Assembly (NCBI GenBank): GCA_902517315.1
Contig: CABYBP010000008.1
Span: 1-46,262 of the forward strand
Reading direction: 5' to 3'
Length of the DNA: 46,262 bases
Source of the DNA: an uncultured Alphaproteobacteria bacterium
Lineage (GTDB): Bacteria; Pseudomonadota; Alphaproteobacteria; HIMB59; GCA-002718135
Positions 19,074 to 25,874 of the stretch are shown here, in pieces; the first letter of the stretch is position 1, and each line of letters opens with the position of its first letter. The translations under genes and the position numbers were made by a program. The notes beneath the pieces are model-generated. The model searched no databases. It was not told the origin of the DNA and was given only the letters and a program-made list of their open reading frames with translations.

Positions 19074-20510
19074 ATGTCATTAAAATTTTATAGACGAGTA
19101 GCGTTTGGTTTATCATCAAATGATAAACCAGATAAAGACCCGCTTAATTGGGCACTAAATCAACTAGATATTATACCCAATCTCTTATGGCCTGGAACAA
19201 TTCCAACAGAAAAAGAATTAAGAAAAAAATATGGTGAGTGGGTATACGGAGATAGAGAAGTTTTAAGAAAAAAATTTAAAAATGACAAACATGCCTATAA
19301 AAAAGCAAAAGATGAATTAAGAATAAAAACTGGTGAAAGGTATTTTGAATTAAACGAACATGCTATTCGTCATTATCAAATTAAGTATTCCAAACAGCCT
19401 GTTTTTGAACGTTTTTGGCTTTTTTGGGGAAATCATTTTGCAATAAGTGAAAAAGATTTTTTGGCAGAGTTTAGCACTGGGCCATATCAACGTGAAATTA
19501 TAAGACCTAATATGGTTAAAACTTTTGAAGAGATGGTTCAGTCAGTTACTACTTCATGGTGTATGATTCATCATCTTGATAACTCAGAATCTTTTGGTCC
19601 CAATTCTAAAAAAGGAATGGAGTGGCGAGAAACTATAAATGAAAATCATGCAAGAGAACTACTAGAATTACATACTGTTTCACCAAATGCTGGATATACT
19701 CAGGATGATGTTATTCAGTTAGCCTATATTATGACAGGTTGGGCACACAAATGGGATAGAAAAAATTTAGAGACAGGAGATATATGGTTTGATCAAGAAA
19801 TGCATCAAAAAGGAGATAAAATAGTTTTAGGAGTTAAATATAAAAATGATGCAAAAAGAGAACTTGCAAAAGTAATTCATGATTTGGCAACACATCCAAT
19901 CTGTATCAAATTTGTTTCAACAAAACTATGTAGGCATTTTATTACAGATGAACCAACTGAAGAAATGATTAATCCAGTAATAGAAGCATGGAACAAATCC
20001 AATGGAAGTCTAATTGAAATTCACAAAGCAGTTATTACGCAAGCTTACAAACATAATGAGAGTACACATAAATTTCATCCACCAGAAATATGGTTGATGC
20101 AATTATCTAGAATGTTTGATTTAAATATTCCTCTTTCTTCTGAAAAAATGAATTATTCTTTCAGCTCAAAGCCAAATAGAAGACAAAGACAACTATCATG
20201 GATACTTAGAGAAATTGGTCATTCACCTTATCGTGCAAAACAACCAAATGGTTGGAGTGATTTTGAGGTAGATTGGGTATCACCAGAATTATTATTACGT
20301 CGCTTTTGGTTCTCTTCCGTTGAGCTTCCAATGCTTGTTAAATCTGGAAACAGATCCCATGATTTTATTTTAGCTTGTCTTAAAAATAATTTTGAAGATT
20401 ACGAAAATATGGCATCACTTATTGAAAATTTTAGATTTGGAACATTAGATTATGATTTAGGTCAAAAGTATGGAGTCATTTGTAATTTACCTGGAGTATT
20501 AAAAGTATGA
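19074..20510 (+). CDS. DUF1800 family protein
   Basis: A 478-residue protein that matches DUF1800 along its length. It has the start FYRRVAFGLSSND, the HYQIKYSKQPVFERFWLFWGNHF region, ENHARELLELHTVSPNAGYTQDDV, a MTGWAHKW turn, the KFVSTKLCRHF block and RQPNGWSDF-like sequence near the end. The function of the family is unknown. No signal peptide is visible, although its partner has a Tat signal. It overlaps the DUF1501 gene by 4 bp (ATGA), the standard pairing of these two families. Confidence 0.88.
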   Translation: MSLKFYRRVAFGLSSNDKPDKDPLNWALNQLDIIPNLLWPGTIPTEKELRKKYGEWVYGDREVLRKKFKNDKHAYKKAKDELRIKTGERYFELNEHAIRHYQIKYSKQPVFERFWLFWGNHFAISEKDFLAEFSTGPYQREIIRPNMVKTFEEMVQSVTTSWCMIHHLDNSESFGPNSKKGMEWRETINENHARELLELHTVSPNAGYTQDDVIQLAYIMTGWAHKWDRKNLETGDIWFDQEMHQKGDKIVLGVKYKNDAKRELAKVIHDLATHPICIKFVSTKLCRHFITDEPTEEMINPVIEAWNKSNGSLIEIHKAVITQAYKHNESTHKFHPPEIWLMQLSRMFDLNIPLSSEKMNYSFSSKPNRRQRQLSWILREIGHSPYRAKQPNGWSDFEVDWVSPELLLRRFWFSSVELPMLVKSGNRSHDFILACLKNNFEDYENMASLIENFRFGTLDYDLGQKYGVICNLPGVLKV

Positions 20511-21658
20511 ATTGCACAAGAAGAAATTTTTTAATTGGAGGATCAACAACACTATTTCTTTCAGGATTTTTTCCAAAAATTAGTTTTGCTTCAATGCAGA
20601 AAAAAAATCTAATCATTATATCACTTCGTGGAGGGATGGATGGTTTAACAGCTGTTCCTGTTATTGGAGATAAACGTCTAAAAAAATTAAGAAAAAAACT
20701 TATTTTGGAAGATGTTCTTAGTTTGAATAGTGATTTTGGCCTTCACCCTAAATTAGAAATTTTTCATAAGCTCTGGCAAACTAATCAAGCAGCATTTGTA
20801 CATGCAACGAATATTCCCTACACAGGTAGATCTCATTTTGATGGTCAAAATTTGATGGAAACAGGAGCTCACATTCCATACAAAGAAAAAACCGGATGGC
20901 TTGGTAGGGGGTTACTAGCTTCAAATATTATAGGAAAAGGTTTGGCTATATCATTACCAATGCCACTTTTATTAAGAGGTGTGCCACAAAATAATAATTT
21001 TTTTCCATCACCAGATTTTGTTGAAACGAATTTAATAGATCAAATTTATAATGAATTTAAGGGTGAGCATAATGAGCTAATTAAATCGACACTTGATACA
21101 ATTAGACAAAGACCATTGTCCATGCAAATAGCTACTGACTCTGACGATAGAAAAAAACTTGCCCTTGAAGCTGCCAAACAATTAAAAGATCAAAGTGGTC
21201 CTAGAGTTGCTGTATTCGATTTAGATGGTTTTGATACTCATGCTGCGCAAGGAGGCGTTGATGGAGCTCATGCCGATGAACTTGAAGAGGTAAATAAAAT
21301 TGTTACAATTTTGTATGAAAATCTGGGCCAAGCGTTTGATAATACTCTAATTTTAACTTTAACAGAATTTGGTCGAACTATAAAACAAAATGGAGGCTAT
21401 GGTACTGAACATGGATATGGAAGTGCAATACTAATGGCTGGCGGCTTACTAAAAAAATCTCAAGTTTATACAGAATGGCCTGGACTGAAAAAGAAAGAAT
21501 TATTTGAAGGAAGAGATCTAAACTCCACAATTGACTCAAGAGCTGTTTATAATTCAGCAATGTCTGTTTGCTTTAACCAAGATCCAGAATTTTTGCGTAA
21601 AGAAGTTTTTTGGGGAGATGAACTTCCTGATTTGTCTCAAGAATTGTTTAAGATTTAG
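20507..21658 (+). CDS. DUF1501 family Tat-exported protein
   Basis: A 383-residue sulfatase/alkaline-phosphatase-fold relative. Residues 1-29 are a twin-arginine signal (CTRRNFLIGG then a hydrophobic stretch ending SFA). Then come the family blocks LIIISLRGGMDGLTAVPV, HATNIPYTGRSHFDGQNLMETG, a FDLDGFDTHAAQGG metal-site-like region, LTEFGRTIKQNGGYGTEHGYGSA and RAVYNSAM. The partner DUF1800 gene lies upstream with a 4-bp overlap. Family function is not established; export of a folded, probably metal-containing protein is indicated by the Tat signal. Confidence 0.9.
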   Translation: MNCTRRNFLIGGSTTLFLSGFFPKISFASMQKKNLIIISLRGGMDGLTAVPVIGDKRLKKLRKKLILEDVLSLNSDFGLHPKLEIFHKLWQTNQAAFVHATNIPYTGRSHFDGQNLMETGAHIPYKEKTGWLGRGLLASNIIGKGLAISLPMPLLLRGVPQNNNFFPSPDFVETNLIDQIYNEFKGEHNELIKSTLDTIRQRPLSMQIATDSDDRKKLALEAAKQLKDQSGPRVAVFDLDGFDTHAAQGGVDGAHADELEEVNKIVTILYENLGQAFDNTLILTLTEFGRTIKQNGGYGTEHGYGSAILMAGGLLKKSQVYTEWPGLKKKELFEGRDLNSTIDSRAVYNSAMSVCFNQDPEFLRKEVFWGDELPDLSQELFKI

Positions 21659-21684
21659 AAATAAATAATTTTTTTAGTAATTTC

Positions 21685-22101
21685 ATGTTAAAAAAGAATA
21701 TGGTTTCAGAAAATTTTGATAATCTGTTTGAGGCTGCAAAAAAAGTTAGAGAACAAGCCCATGTTCCCTATTCAAATTTTAAGGTAGGTGCAGCTTTTCT
21801 TACTGAAGATAACCAAATTATTTCAGGGTGTAATGTAGAAAATGCGGCATACCCTCAATCACAGTGTGCCGAAGCAACTGCAATTGGCAATATGATTTCA
21901 CATGGAAGTAAAAAAATTTTAGAAGTCGTGGTTATCGGTTCTGGAGATTTATTATGCTCACCTTGTGGAGGATGCAGACAGCGATTAAGAGAATTTGCAT
22001 CATTAGATACTAAAATCCATATGTGTAGTAAAAAAGGGCATATGAAAACTTCAACTCTTGAAGAATTGCTTCCGGATTCTTTTGGTCCAGAAAATCTTTA
22101 A
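21685..22101 (+). CDS. cdd: Cytidine deaminase
   Basis: Converts cytidine and deoxycytidine to uridine forms. The zinc-site sequence is C61-A-E63 with E63 as proton shuttle, and C94-x2-C97 in SPCGGCRQRL. The N-terminal VPYSNFKVGAAF and GCNVENAAYPQS blocks bind the nucleoside. At 138 residues it is the small tetrameric form. A second ATG five codons in is an alternative start. Its stop overlaps the next start (TAATG). It is the first gene of a nucleoside-catabolic run. Confidence 0.96.
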   Translation: MLKKNMVSENFDNLFEAAKKVREQAHVPYSNFKVGAAFLTEDNQIISGCNVENAAYPQSQCAEATAIGNMISHGSKKILEVVVIGSGDLLCSPCGGCRQRLREFASLDTKIHMCSKKGHMKTSTLEELLPDSFGPENL

Positions 22102-22931
22102 TGTTTCCATCATCTAAAAAATTTTTAGAAATAACAAATAACAATTCACCAGATGTAGCTGTAATTTTAGGAAGTGGGTTAACAAATTTTTTTGATGATC
22201 AAGATATTATAGAATCAGTATCATATGAGGAATTAGAAGATTTTCCTCAACCAACTGTAAAAGGACACGCTGGAAAGTTAGTTTTAGGAAAAATTAATAA
22301 TTTAAATGTCGTTTGTATGTATGGTAGATCACATATTTATGAAGGACATAACCCACAAAGTTTAGCAGCCCCAATACGTGTTTTAAAAGATATTGGATCT
22401 AAACTTTTAATTGTAACTAATGCTGCTGGAAGTCTTGATGAGAATATGCCAGCAGGTAGTTTAATGGCAATTAAGGATCATATCAATTGGAGTGGATTTA
22501 ATCCACTTATTGGTGCCAATGCAGAAAGTTACGGCCCACGCTTTCATGATATGAGTGATGGATACCATAAATTTTATAGAGAACAATTAATTGATATAGC
22601 TAAAAAAACGAATCAAAAATTATATGAAGGAATTTATTGCATGTATTCAGGCCCTAACTTTGAAACACCAGCTGAAATCAATGCCTTAAAAGTAATTGGT
22701 GGAAATGCCGTTGGAATGTCAACAGTACCAGAGGTATTAGTTGCAAATCATTGTAGCTTACCTGTAATTGGAATAAGTGTAATTACAAACTTAGCTGCAG
22801 GAATGAATAAAACAAAACTCAGTCATCAAGAAACTTTAGAAAACGCAAGCTTAGCAGAGAACAATGTATTAAATTTAATTAAACAGTTTATACGCGAAGT
22901 TCAATTCGATGATTCCTCAAGAAATAATTAG
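22101..22931 (+). CDS. punA: Purine nucleoside phosphorylase (trimeric type)
   Basis: Phosphorolyses purine nucleosides to free base and (deoxy)ribose-1-phosphate. The trimeric PNP pattern is clear: VILGSGLTNF (phosphate loop, 21-30), GRSHIYEGH (75-83), TNAAGSLDE, YSGPNFETPAEI and AVGMSTVPEVLVA, then VITNLAAGMN. 276 residues is standard. XapA-type xanthosine phosphorylases share these motifs, so the base preference is open. It overlaps deoA by 23 bp. Confidence 0.94.
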   Translation: MFPSSKKFLEITNNNSPDVAVILGSGLTNFFDDQDIIESVSYEELEDFPQPTVKGHAGKLVLGKINNLNVVCMYGRSHIYEGHNPQSLAAPIRVLKDIGSKLLIVTNAAGSLDENMPAGSLMAIKDHINWSGFNPLIGANAESYGPRFHDMSDGYHKFYREQLIDIAKKTNQKLYEGIYCMYSGPNFETPAEINALKVIGGNAVGMSTVPEVLVANHCSLPVIGISVITNLAAGMNKTKLSHQETLENASLAENNVLNLIKQFIREVQFDDSSRNN

Positions 22932-24222
22932 AAAAAAAAGAGATAAAAAACCTCTATCAAAAGAAGAAATTAATGAATTTGTAAAGGGTTTAACAGACGG
23001 ATCTTTTTCTGATCCTCAAATTGCTGCAATGAGTATGGCCATATTTTCTAATGGCATGATTCCAGAAGAGACAGTTTATTTAACCGAAGCAATGACAAAC
23101 TCAGGTGATACAATAAATTGGTCAGACACGGTTAATAGTGAACTTGTTTGTGATAAACATTCAACTGGTGGAGTTGGTGACAAAACTAGTATTGTATTAG
23201 CACCAATATTAGCTGCATGCGGTTTATATGTTCCTATGATTTCTGGAAGAGGACTAGGTCATACAGGCGGAACATTAGATAAATTCGATTCAATCCCAGG
23301 TTATAATACACAACCTAATTTAGATATGTTTAAGAAAGTAGTTAAAGAAGTTGGTTGTGCCATAATTGGTCAAACATCAAACTTAGCACCTGCTGATAAA
23401 AAACTTTACTCCATAAGAGATATTGTTGGAACAGTGGAATCATTACCATTAATTACCTCCTCCATTTTATCTAAGAAAATTGCCTCTGGGCTCAAGTCAC
23501 TTATTCTCGATGTAAAAGTTGGGAACGGATCTTTTAATAGTACTATAGAGATATCAAGAGAATTATCACAATCTTTAGTTAGTGTTGCAAAGGGAGCCGG
23601 GCTTAAATGCGAAGCTATAATTACAGATATGAATCAAGTCTTAGGAAAAAGCGCAGGTCATACTTTAGAAATGTTAGAGTGTATAAAGTATTTAAAAAAT
23701 GAAATTAAAGATTATCGCTTAGAAAAAATCACGAATGAATTAATCTCCTCACTTTTAATGATGATCCATAAAATTTCTAAAGAAGATGCCCTTAAAAAAA
23801 TTGAAGAGGTTCTTTCAAATGGAGCAGCAGCAGAAAAATTTGAAAAGATGACTTCAGCTTTGGGAGGACCAAAAAATATTTTATCAACTTATGAAACAGA
23901 TTTGAATAATGAGTCAACAGCTAGAGATATTTTTTCTGATAAAGAAGGTTGGATCGAAAAAATTCATACAAGAGAATTAGGTTTAATTTTAATAGAGCTT
24001 GGCGGGGGACGTAAACAAGTTTCTGATAAAATAAATTATGTTGTAGGATATGATAGAGTTATTTCTGTTGGTGAAAAAATTGATAGAACGAAACCATTAT
24101 TGCAATTACACTCAAACACAGAAGATGATTCAAAAGAATTGGAAGAAAGAATAAAAGATTGTTTTATAATTTCAGAGAAAGAAATAAAAAAATTACCACA
24201 AGTTTATGAGTACATTAATTAA
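22909..24222 (+). CDS. deoA: Thymidine phosphorylase
   Basis: Splits thymidine or deoxyuridine into base and deoxyribose-1-phosphate. It has the phosphate-binding DKHSTGGVGDKT (82-93), GRGLGHTGGTLDKFDSIPGY and LILDVKVGNGSF. The N-terminus QEIIRKKRDKKPLSKEEI aligns with the family start, which supports the ATG lying inside the PNP gene. The broader pyrimidine-nucleoside phosphorylase (Pdp) is an alternative name. With cdd and PNP it completes conversion of imported nucleosides to bases and sugar phosphates. Confidence 0.94.
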   Translation: MIPQEIIRKKRDKKPLSKEEINEFVKGLTDGSFSDPQIAAMSMAIFSNGMIPEETVYLTEAMTNSGDTINWSDTVNSELVCDKHSTGGVGDKTSIVLAPILAACGLYVPMISGRGLGHTGGTLDKFDSIPGYNTQPNLDMFKKVVKEVGCAIIGQTSNLAPADKKLYSIRDIVGTVESLPLITSSILSKKIASGLKSLILDVKVGNGSFNSTIEISRELSQSLVSVAKGAGLKCEAIITDMNQVLGKSAGHTLEMLECIKYLKNEIKDYRLEKITNELISSLLMMIHKISKEDALKKIEEVLSNGAAAEKFEKMTSALGGPKNILSTYETDLNNESTARDIFSDKEGWIEKIHTRELGLILIELGGGRKQVSDKINYVVGYDRVISVGEKIDRTKPLLQLHSNTEDDSKELEERIKDCFIISEKEIKKLPQVYEYIN

Positions 24223-24878
24223 TGAGTACACAAACTAAAATAGATGAAAGCTTAGTAAAATATCTACAGAATGTAGGTTATAGAAAAGATAAAATAATTG
24301 ACGATCTGGCAGATGAAACATTTAAGCTTGGCAGCGTATCTCAAATGCAAATTGCAAAAGAACAAGGCCAGTTTTTAGAAATAATCACAAAATTATCGAA
24401 AGCAAAATCTTGTCTAGAAGTTGGAAGATTTACTGGCATGAGCACTTTATTTATTGCAAGAGGTTTGTCAGCAGAAGGAAAAATTACAACAATTGATAAT
24501 TCAGACGAATTTCTATCATTAGCTAAAAAATATTGGGATCTAGATAATATGAGTTCAAAGATCGAATCTATTATCGGTGATGGGGTTGAAATAATGCAAA
24601 GTATGATAGATCGCCAACATTCTTATGATTTTATCTTCATAGATGCTGATAAAAATAATTATTCTAATTATTATGAATTATCTTTAAATCTTGTTCCATC
24701 AAATGGCATTATAATTATTGATAACATGCTTTGGCATGGTGATGTTGCTGATGAGAAAAAAAATGACTCTCAAACAAATACCATAAGAGATTTAAATACA
24801 AAAATCCAAAATGATTCTCGTGTAGACTTTTCTCTTTTACCACTATCAGATGGCTTATCCTTTATAAGAAAAAAATAA
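24222..24878 (+). CDS. Family 3 O-methyltransferase (SAM-dependent)
   Basis: A 218-residue Rossmann methyltransferase of the catechol/caffeoyl-CoA O-methyltransferase family. SAM motif I is SCLEVGRFTGMSTLFIA, motif II region KITTIDNSDEFL, and the metal-site FIFIDADKNNYSNYY is followed by IIIIDNMLWHGDV, which provide the divalent-metal ligands. The methyl acceptor is unknown. The start overlaps the deoA stop (TAATG), so it is the last gene of the nucleoside operon, perhaps only by chance of gene order. Confidence 0.88.
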   Translation: MSTQTKIDESLVKYLQNVGYRKDKIIDDLADETFKLGSVSQMQIAKEQGQFLEIITKLSKAKSCLEVGRFTGMSTLFIARGLSAEGKITTIDNSDEFLSLAKKYWDLDNMSSKIESIIGDGVEIMQSMIDRQHSYDFIFIDADKNNYSNYYELSLNLVPSNGIIIIDNMLWHGDVADEKKNDSQTNTIRDLNTKIQNDSRVDFSLLPLSDGLSFIRKK

Positions 24879-24885
24879 TTACATA

Positions 24886-24913
24886 CTTGAATTAATCATA
24901 ATCATCCCCACAT
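24886..24913 (+). promoter_or_regulatory. Sigma-32 (RpoH)-type heat-shock promoter
   Basis: CTTGAA (24886-24891) and CCCCACAT (24906-24913) are separated by 14 bp, close to the RpoH consensus CTTGAAA/CCCCATnT. It lies directly upstream of the Hsp20 leader; transcription would begin near 24920. Confidence 0.82.
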
Positions 24914-24920
24914 CATTATT

Positions 24921-24974
24921 GTCAGTATGCCATTGTGGGTGCCGACATTAATACTTGCTTATAAAGGAGTTATT
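24921..24974 (+). promoter_or_regulatory. ROSE-like RNA thermometer in the Hsp20 leader
   Basis: The 3' hairpin pairs 24951-24960 with 24964-24973 around a 3-nt loop. TTGCT (24955-24959) lies opposite the ribosome-binding site AAGGAG (24964-24969), including the G-G opposition and flanking mismatches typical of ROSE elements. An upstream imperfect hairpin spans 24921-24946 (GTC/GAC base). Heat would melt the weak helix and expose the ribosome-binding site. The fold was done by hand. Confidence 0.72.
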
Positions 24975-25412
24975 ATGACTAGAAACCTATCCGTTTGGAA
25001 TTCTCTAAGACCATTTTCTGTTGGATTTGATTCGATTTTCGATGAATTTGATAGAATGTTAGAATCCACTGAACGTTACAATACAAACTATCCACCTTAC
25101 AATATTCATAGAGTTGATGATCACAATTACAAAATTGAAGTTGCTCTTGCTGGATATAGTAAAGAAGACATTGAGATTGAATTAAAAGAAAATAATCTTA
25201 CTGTTAGAAATAAACCAAAAGAAAAAGTGGTTAATGATAATGGCAATGGAGTAATTCATAAAGGAATCTCAACCAGACAGTTTGAAAGATCGTTCACTAT
25301 TTCAGAAGACATCAAAGTTAAGGATGCTGAATTAATTAATGGACTTTTAACAATTGATCTTGAGAGAATTGTACCAGAAGAAAAGAAAGCTAGACTTATT
25401 TCTATAAAATAG
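24975..25412 (+). CDS. Small heat-shock protein Hsp20 (IbpA-like)
   Basis: ATP-independent holdase of the alpha-crystallin family, 145 residues from the chosen start. The N-terminus MTRNLSVWNSLRPFSVGFDSIFDEFDRML matches the IbpA type across residues 1-29. The crystallin domain runs from YNIHRVDDHNYKIEVALAG to GLLTIDLERI, with a short C-terminal tail ending ARLISIK. An upstream in-frame ATG at 24927 would add 16 residues. I rejected it because it lies in the leader, has no ribosome-binding site and would erase the thermometer, whereas 24975 has AAAGGAG 6 bp upstream. Confidence 0.93.
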   Translation: MTRNLSVWNSLRPFSVGFDSIFDEFDRMLESTERYNTNYPPYNIHRVDDHNYKIEVALAGYSKEDIEIELKENNLTVRNKPKEKVVNDNGNGVIHKGISTRQFERSFTISEDIKVKDAELINGLLTIDLERIVPEEKKARLISIK

Positions 25413-25421
25413 TCTTGGATA

Positions 25422-25439
25422 GGGGCCCTTTGAGGCCCC
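25422..25439 (+). terminator. GC-rich stem-loop after the Hsp20 gene
   Basis: GGGGCC (25422-25427) and GGCCCC (25434-25439) with a 6-nt loop. This is by far the most GC-rich stretch of the area. No T-run follows, so it may act as an RNA 3'-end stabiliser as much as a terminator. Confidence 0.55.
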
Positions 25440-25467
25440 ACCTAGAATTAACATCTATTACTTTTAA

Positions 25468-25482
25468 TTAGAATAGTTCTAA
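25468..25482. promoter_or_regulatory. Irr control element (ICE)-like operator 1
   Basis: TTAGAA-TAG-TTCTAA is a perfect palindrome with 3-bp spacer; one further matching A lies on the right. It fits the alphaproteobacterial Irr box as I recall it (TTTAGAA-N3-TTCTAAA). Irr binds such sites when iron or haem is short. The downstream genes encode a ferric-iron importer, which fits. Confidence 0.65.
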
Positions 25483-25573
25483 AACTCTCAAATATCTATT
25501 TTATGATATCAAATTAATTTTTTTTTACACAAATATTAATATTAACATATTAAAAAATCTACTTCCGTTCCAT

Positions 25574-25630
25574 GGTGGTTAGTTTTTATAACATTATAAC
25601 TCACATTTAATATTACGATTACTAACCACC
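25574..25630. repeat. 10-bp inverted repeat between the two ICE-like sites
   Basis: GGTGGTTAGT (25574-25583) and ACTAACCACC (25621-25630) are perfectly complementary with a 37-nt AT-rich loop. It could be the stem of a small RNA or a protein-binding site. No T-run follows and no gene lies inside. Confidence 0.6.
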
Positions 25631-25649
25631 TATTTAAAAAATCTTTAAA

Positions 25650-25664
25650 TTAGAATAACTCTAA
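25650..25664. promoter_or_regulatory. Irr control element (ICE)-like operator 2
   Basis: TTAGAA-TAA-CTCTAA matches the ICE palindrome with one substitution and lies in the same gap as operator 1, 168 bp downstream of it. Two such sites in one intergenic region make a chance match less likely. It sits about 90 bp upstream of the expected transcript start of the DUF4856 gene. Confidence 0.55.
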
Positions 25665-25736
25665 AAACATTAAAAATAGCCTTTAAAAGCGGGTAAAATA
25701 AAATAAAAAAATTTTTTTTTTTTAATTATTATAAAA

Positions 25737-25841
25737 GATCCTCAGATCCTTAGTAATAGGACGTGGAGATGAGAAATCTTTTTTAAAGGTAAAGGCGCAT
25801 CTTAACCAAACGAGTTTCAACTCATCTCCACACCTTTTAAA
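25737..25841 (+). ncRNA. Candidate structured leader RNA upstream of the DUF4856 gene
   Basis: A hairpin at 25747-25761 (TCCT/AGGA) is followed by a perfect 11-bp stem GTGGAGATGAG (25763-25773) with CTCATCTCCAC (25821-25831). Inside that stem GGTAAAG (25788-25794) can pair with CTTAACC (25801-25807) with one mismatch around a GCGCAT loop. An alternative pairing AAAGGT (25785-25790) with ACCTTT (25832-25837) excludes the inner hairpin. CCTT (25833-25836) could also reach the AAGG of the ribosome-binding site (25862-25865). It resembles no riboswitch I know. The fold is by hand. Confidence 0.55.
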
Positions 25842-25874
25842 CTAAGAAAAAATTTACAATTAAGGAAAATATAT

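Larger units (their letters stand above)
25413..25874. other. 462-bp regulatory intergenic region ahead of the iron locus
   Basis: This is the longest gene-free stretch in the window. In order it holds the Hsp20 3' stem-loop, an ICE-like palindrome, a 10-bp inverted repeat with a 37-nt loop, a second ICE-like site, an A7-T12 tract (25705-25723), an AT-rich -10 candidate near 25728-25735, and a probably folded leader RNA. I found only very short open frames (a dozen codons or fewer), so it is best read as regulatory DNA and possibly a small RNA. Confidence 0.75.

Noticed and set aside
24927..24974. N-terminal extension of the Hsp20 gene from an upstream in-frame ATG
   Set aside because: It lacks a ribosome-binding site, begins inside the RpoH-driven leader and would translate the thermometer hairpin; the family N-terminus begins at 24975.
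25571..25609. Micro-ORF (ATGGTGGTTAGT start, 12 codons) in the iron-locus gap
   Set aside because: No ribosome-binding site and no recognisable peptide; the start overlaps an inverted-repeat arm.
25705..25723. A7-T12 tract as a rho-independent terminator
   Set aside because: No GC-containing stem precedes it; an UP-element or simple AT tract ahead of the DUF4856 promoter is more likely.
25737..25841. Known riboswitch classes (SAM-II/SAM-V, TPP, glnA, fluoride, preQ1) for the folded leader
   Set aside because: None of the conserved cores I know of these classes is present, and the downstream gene does not fit their ligands.
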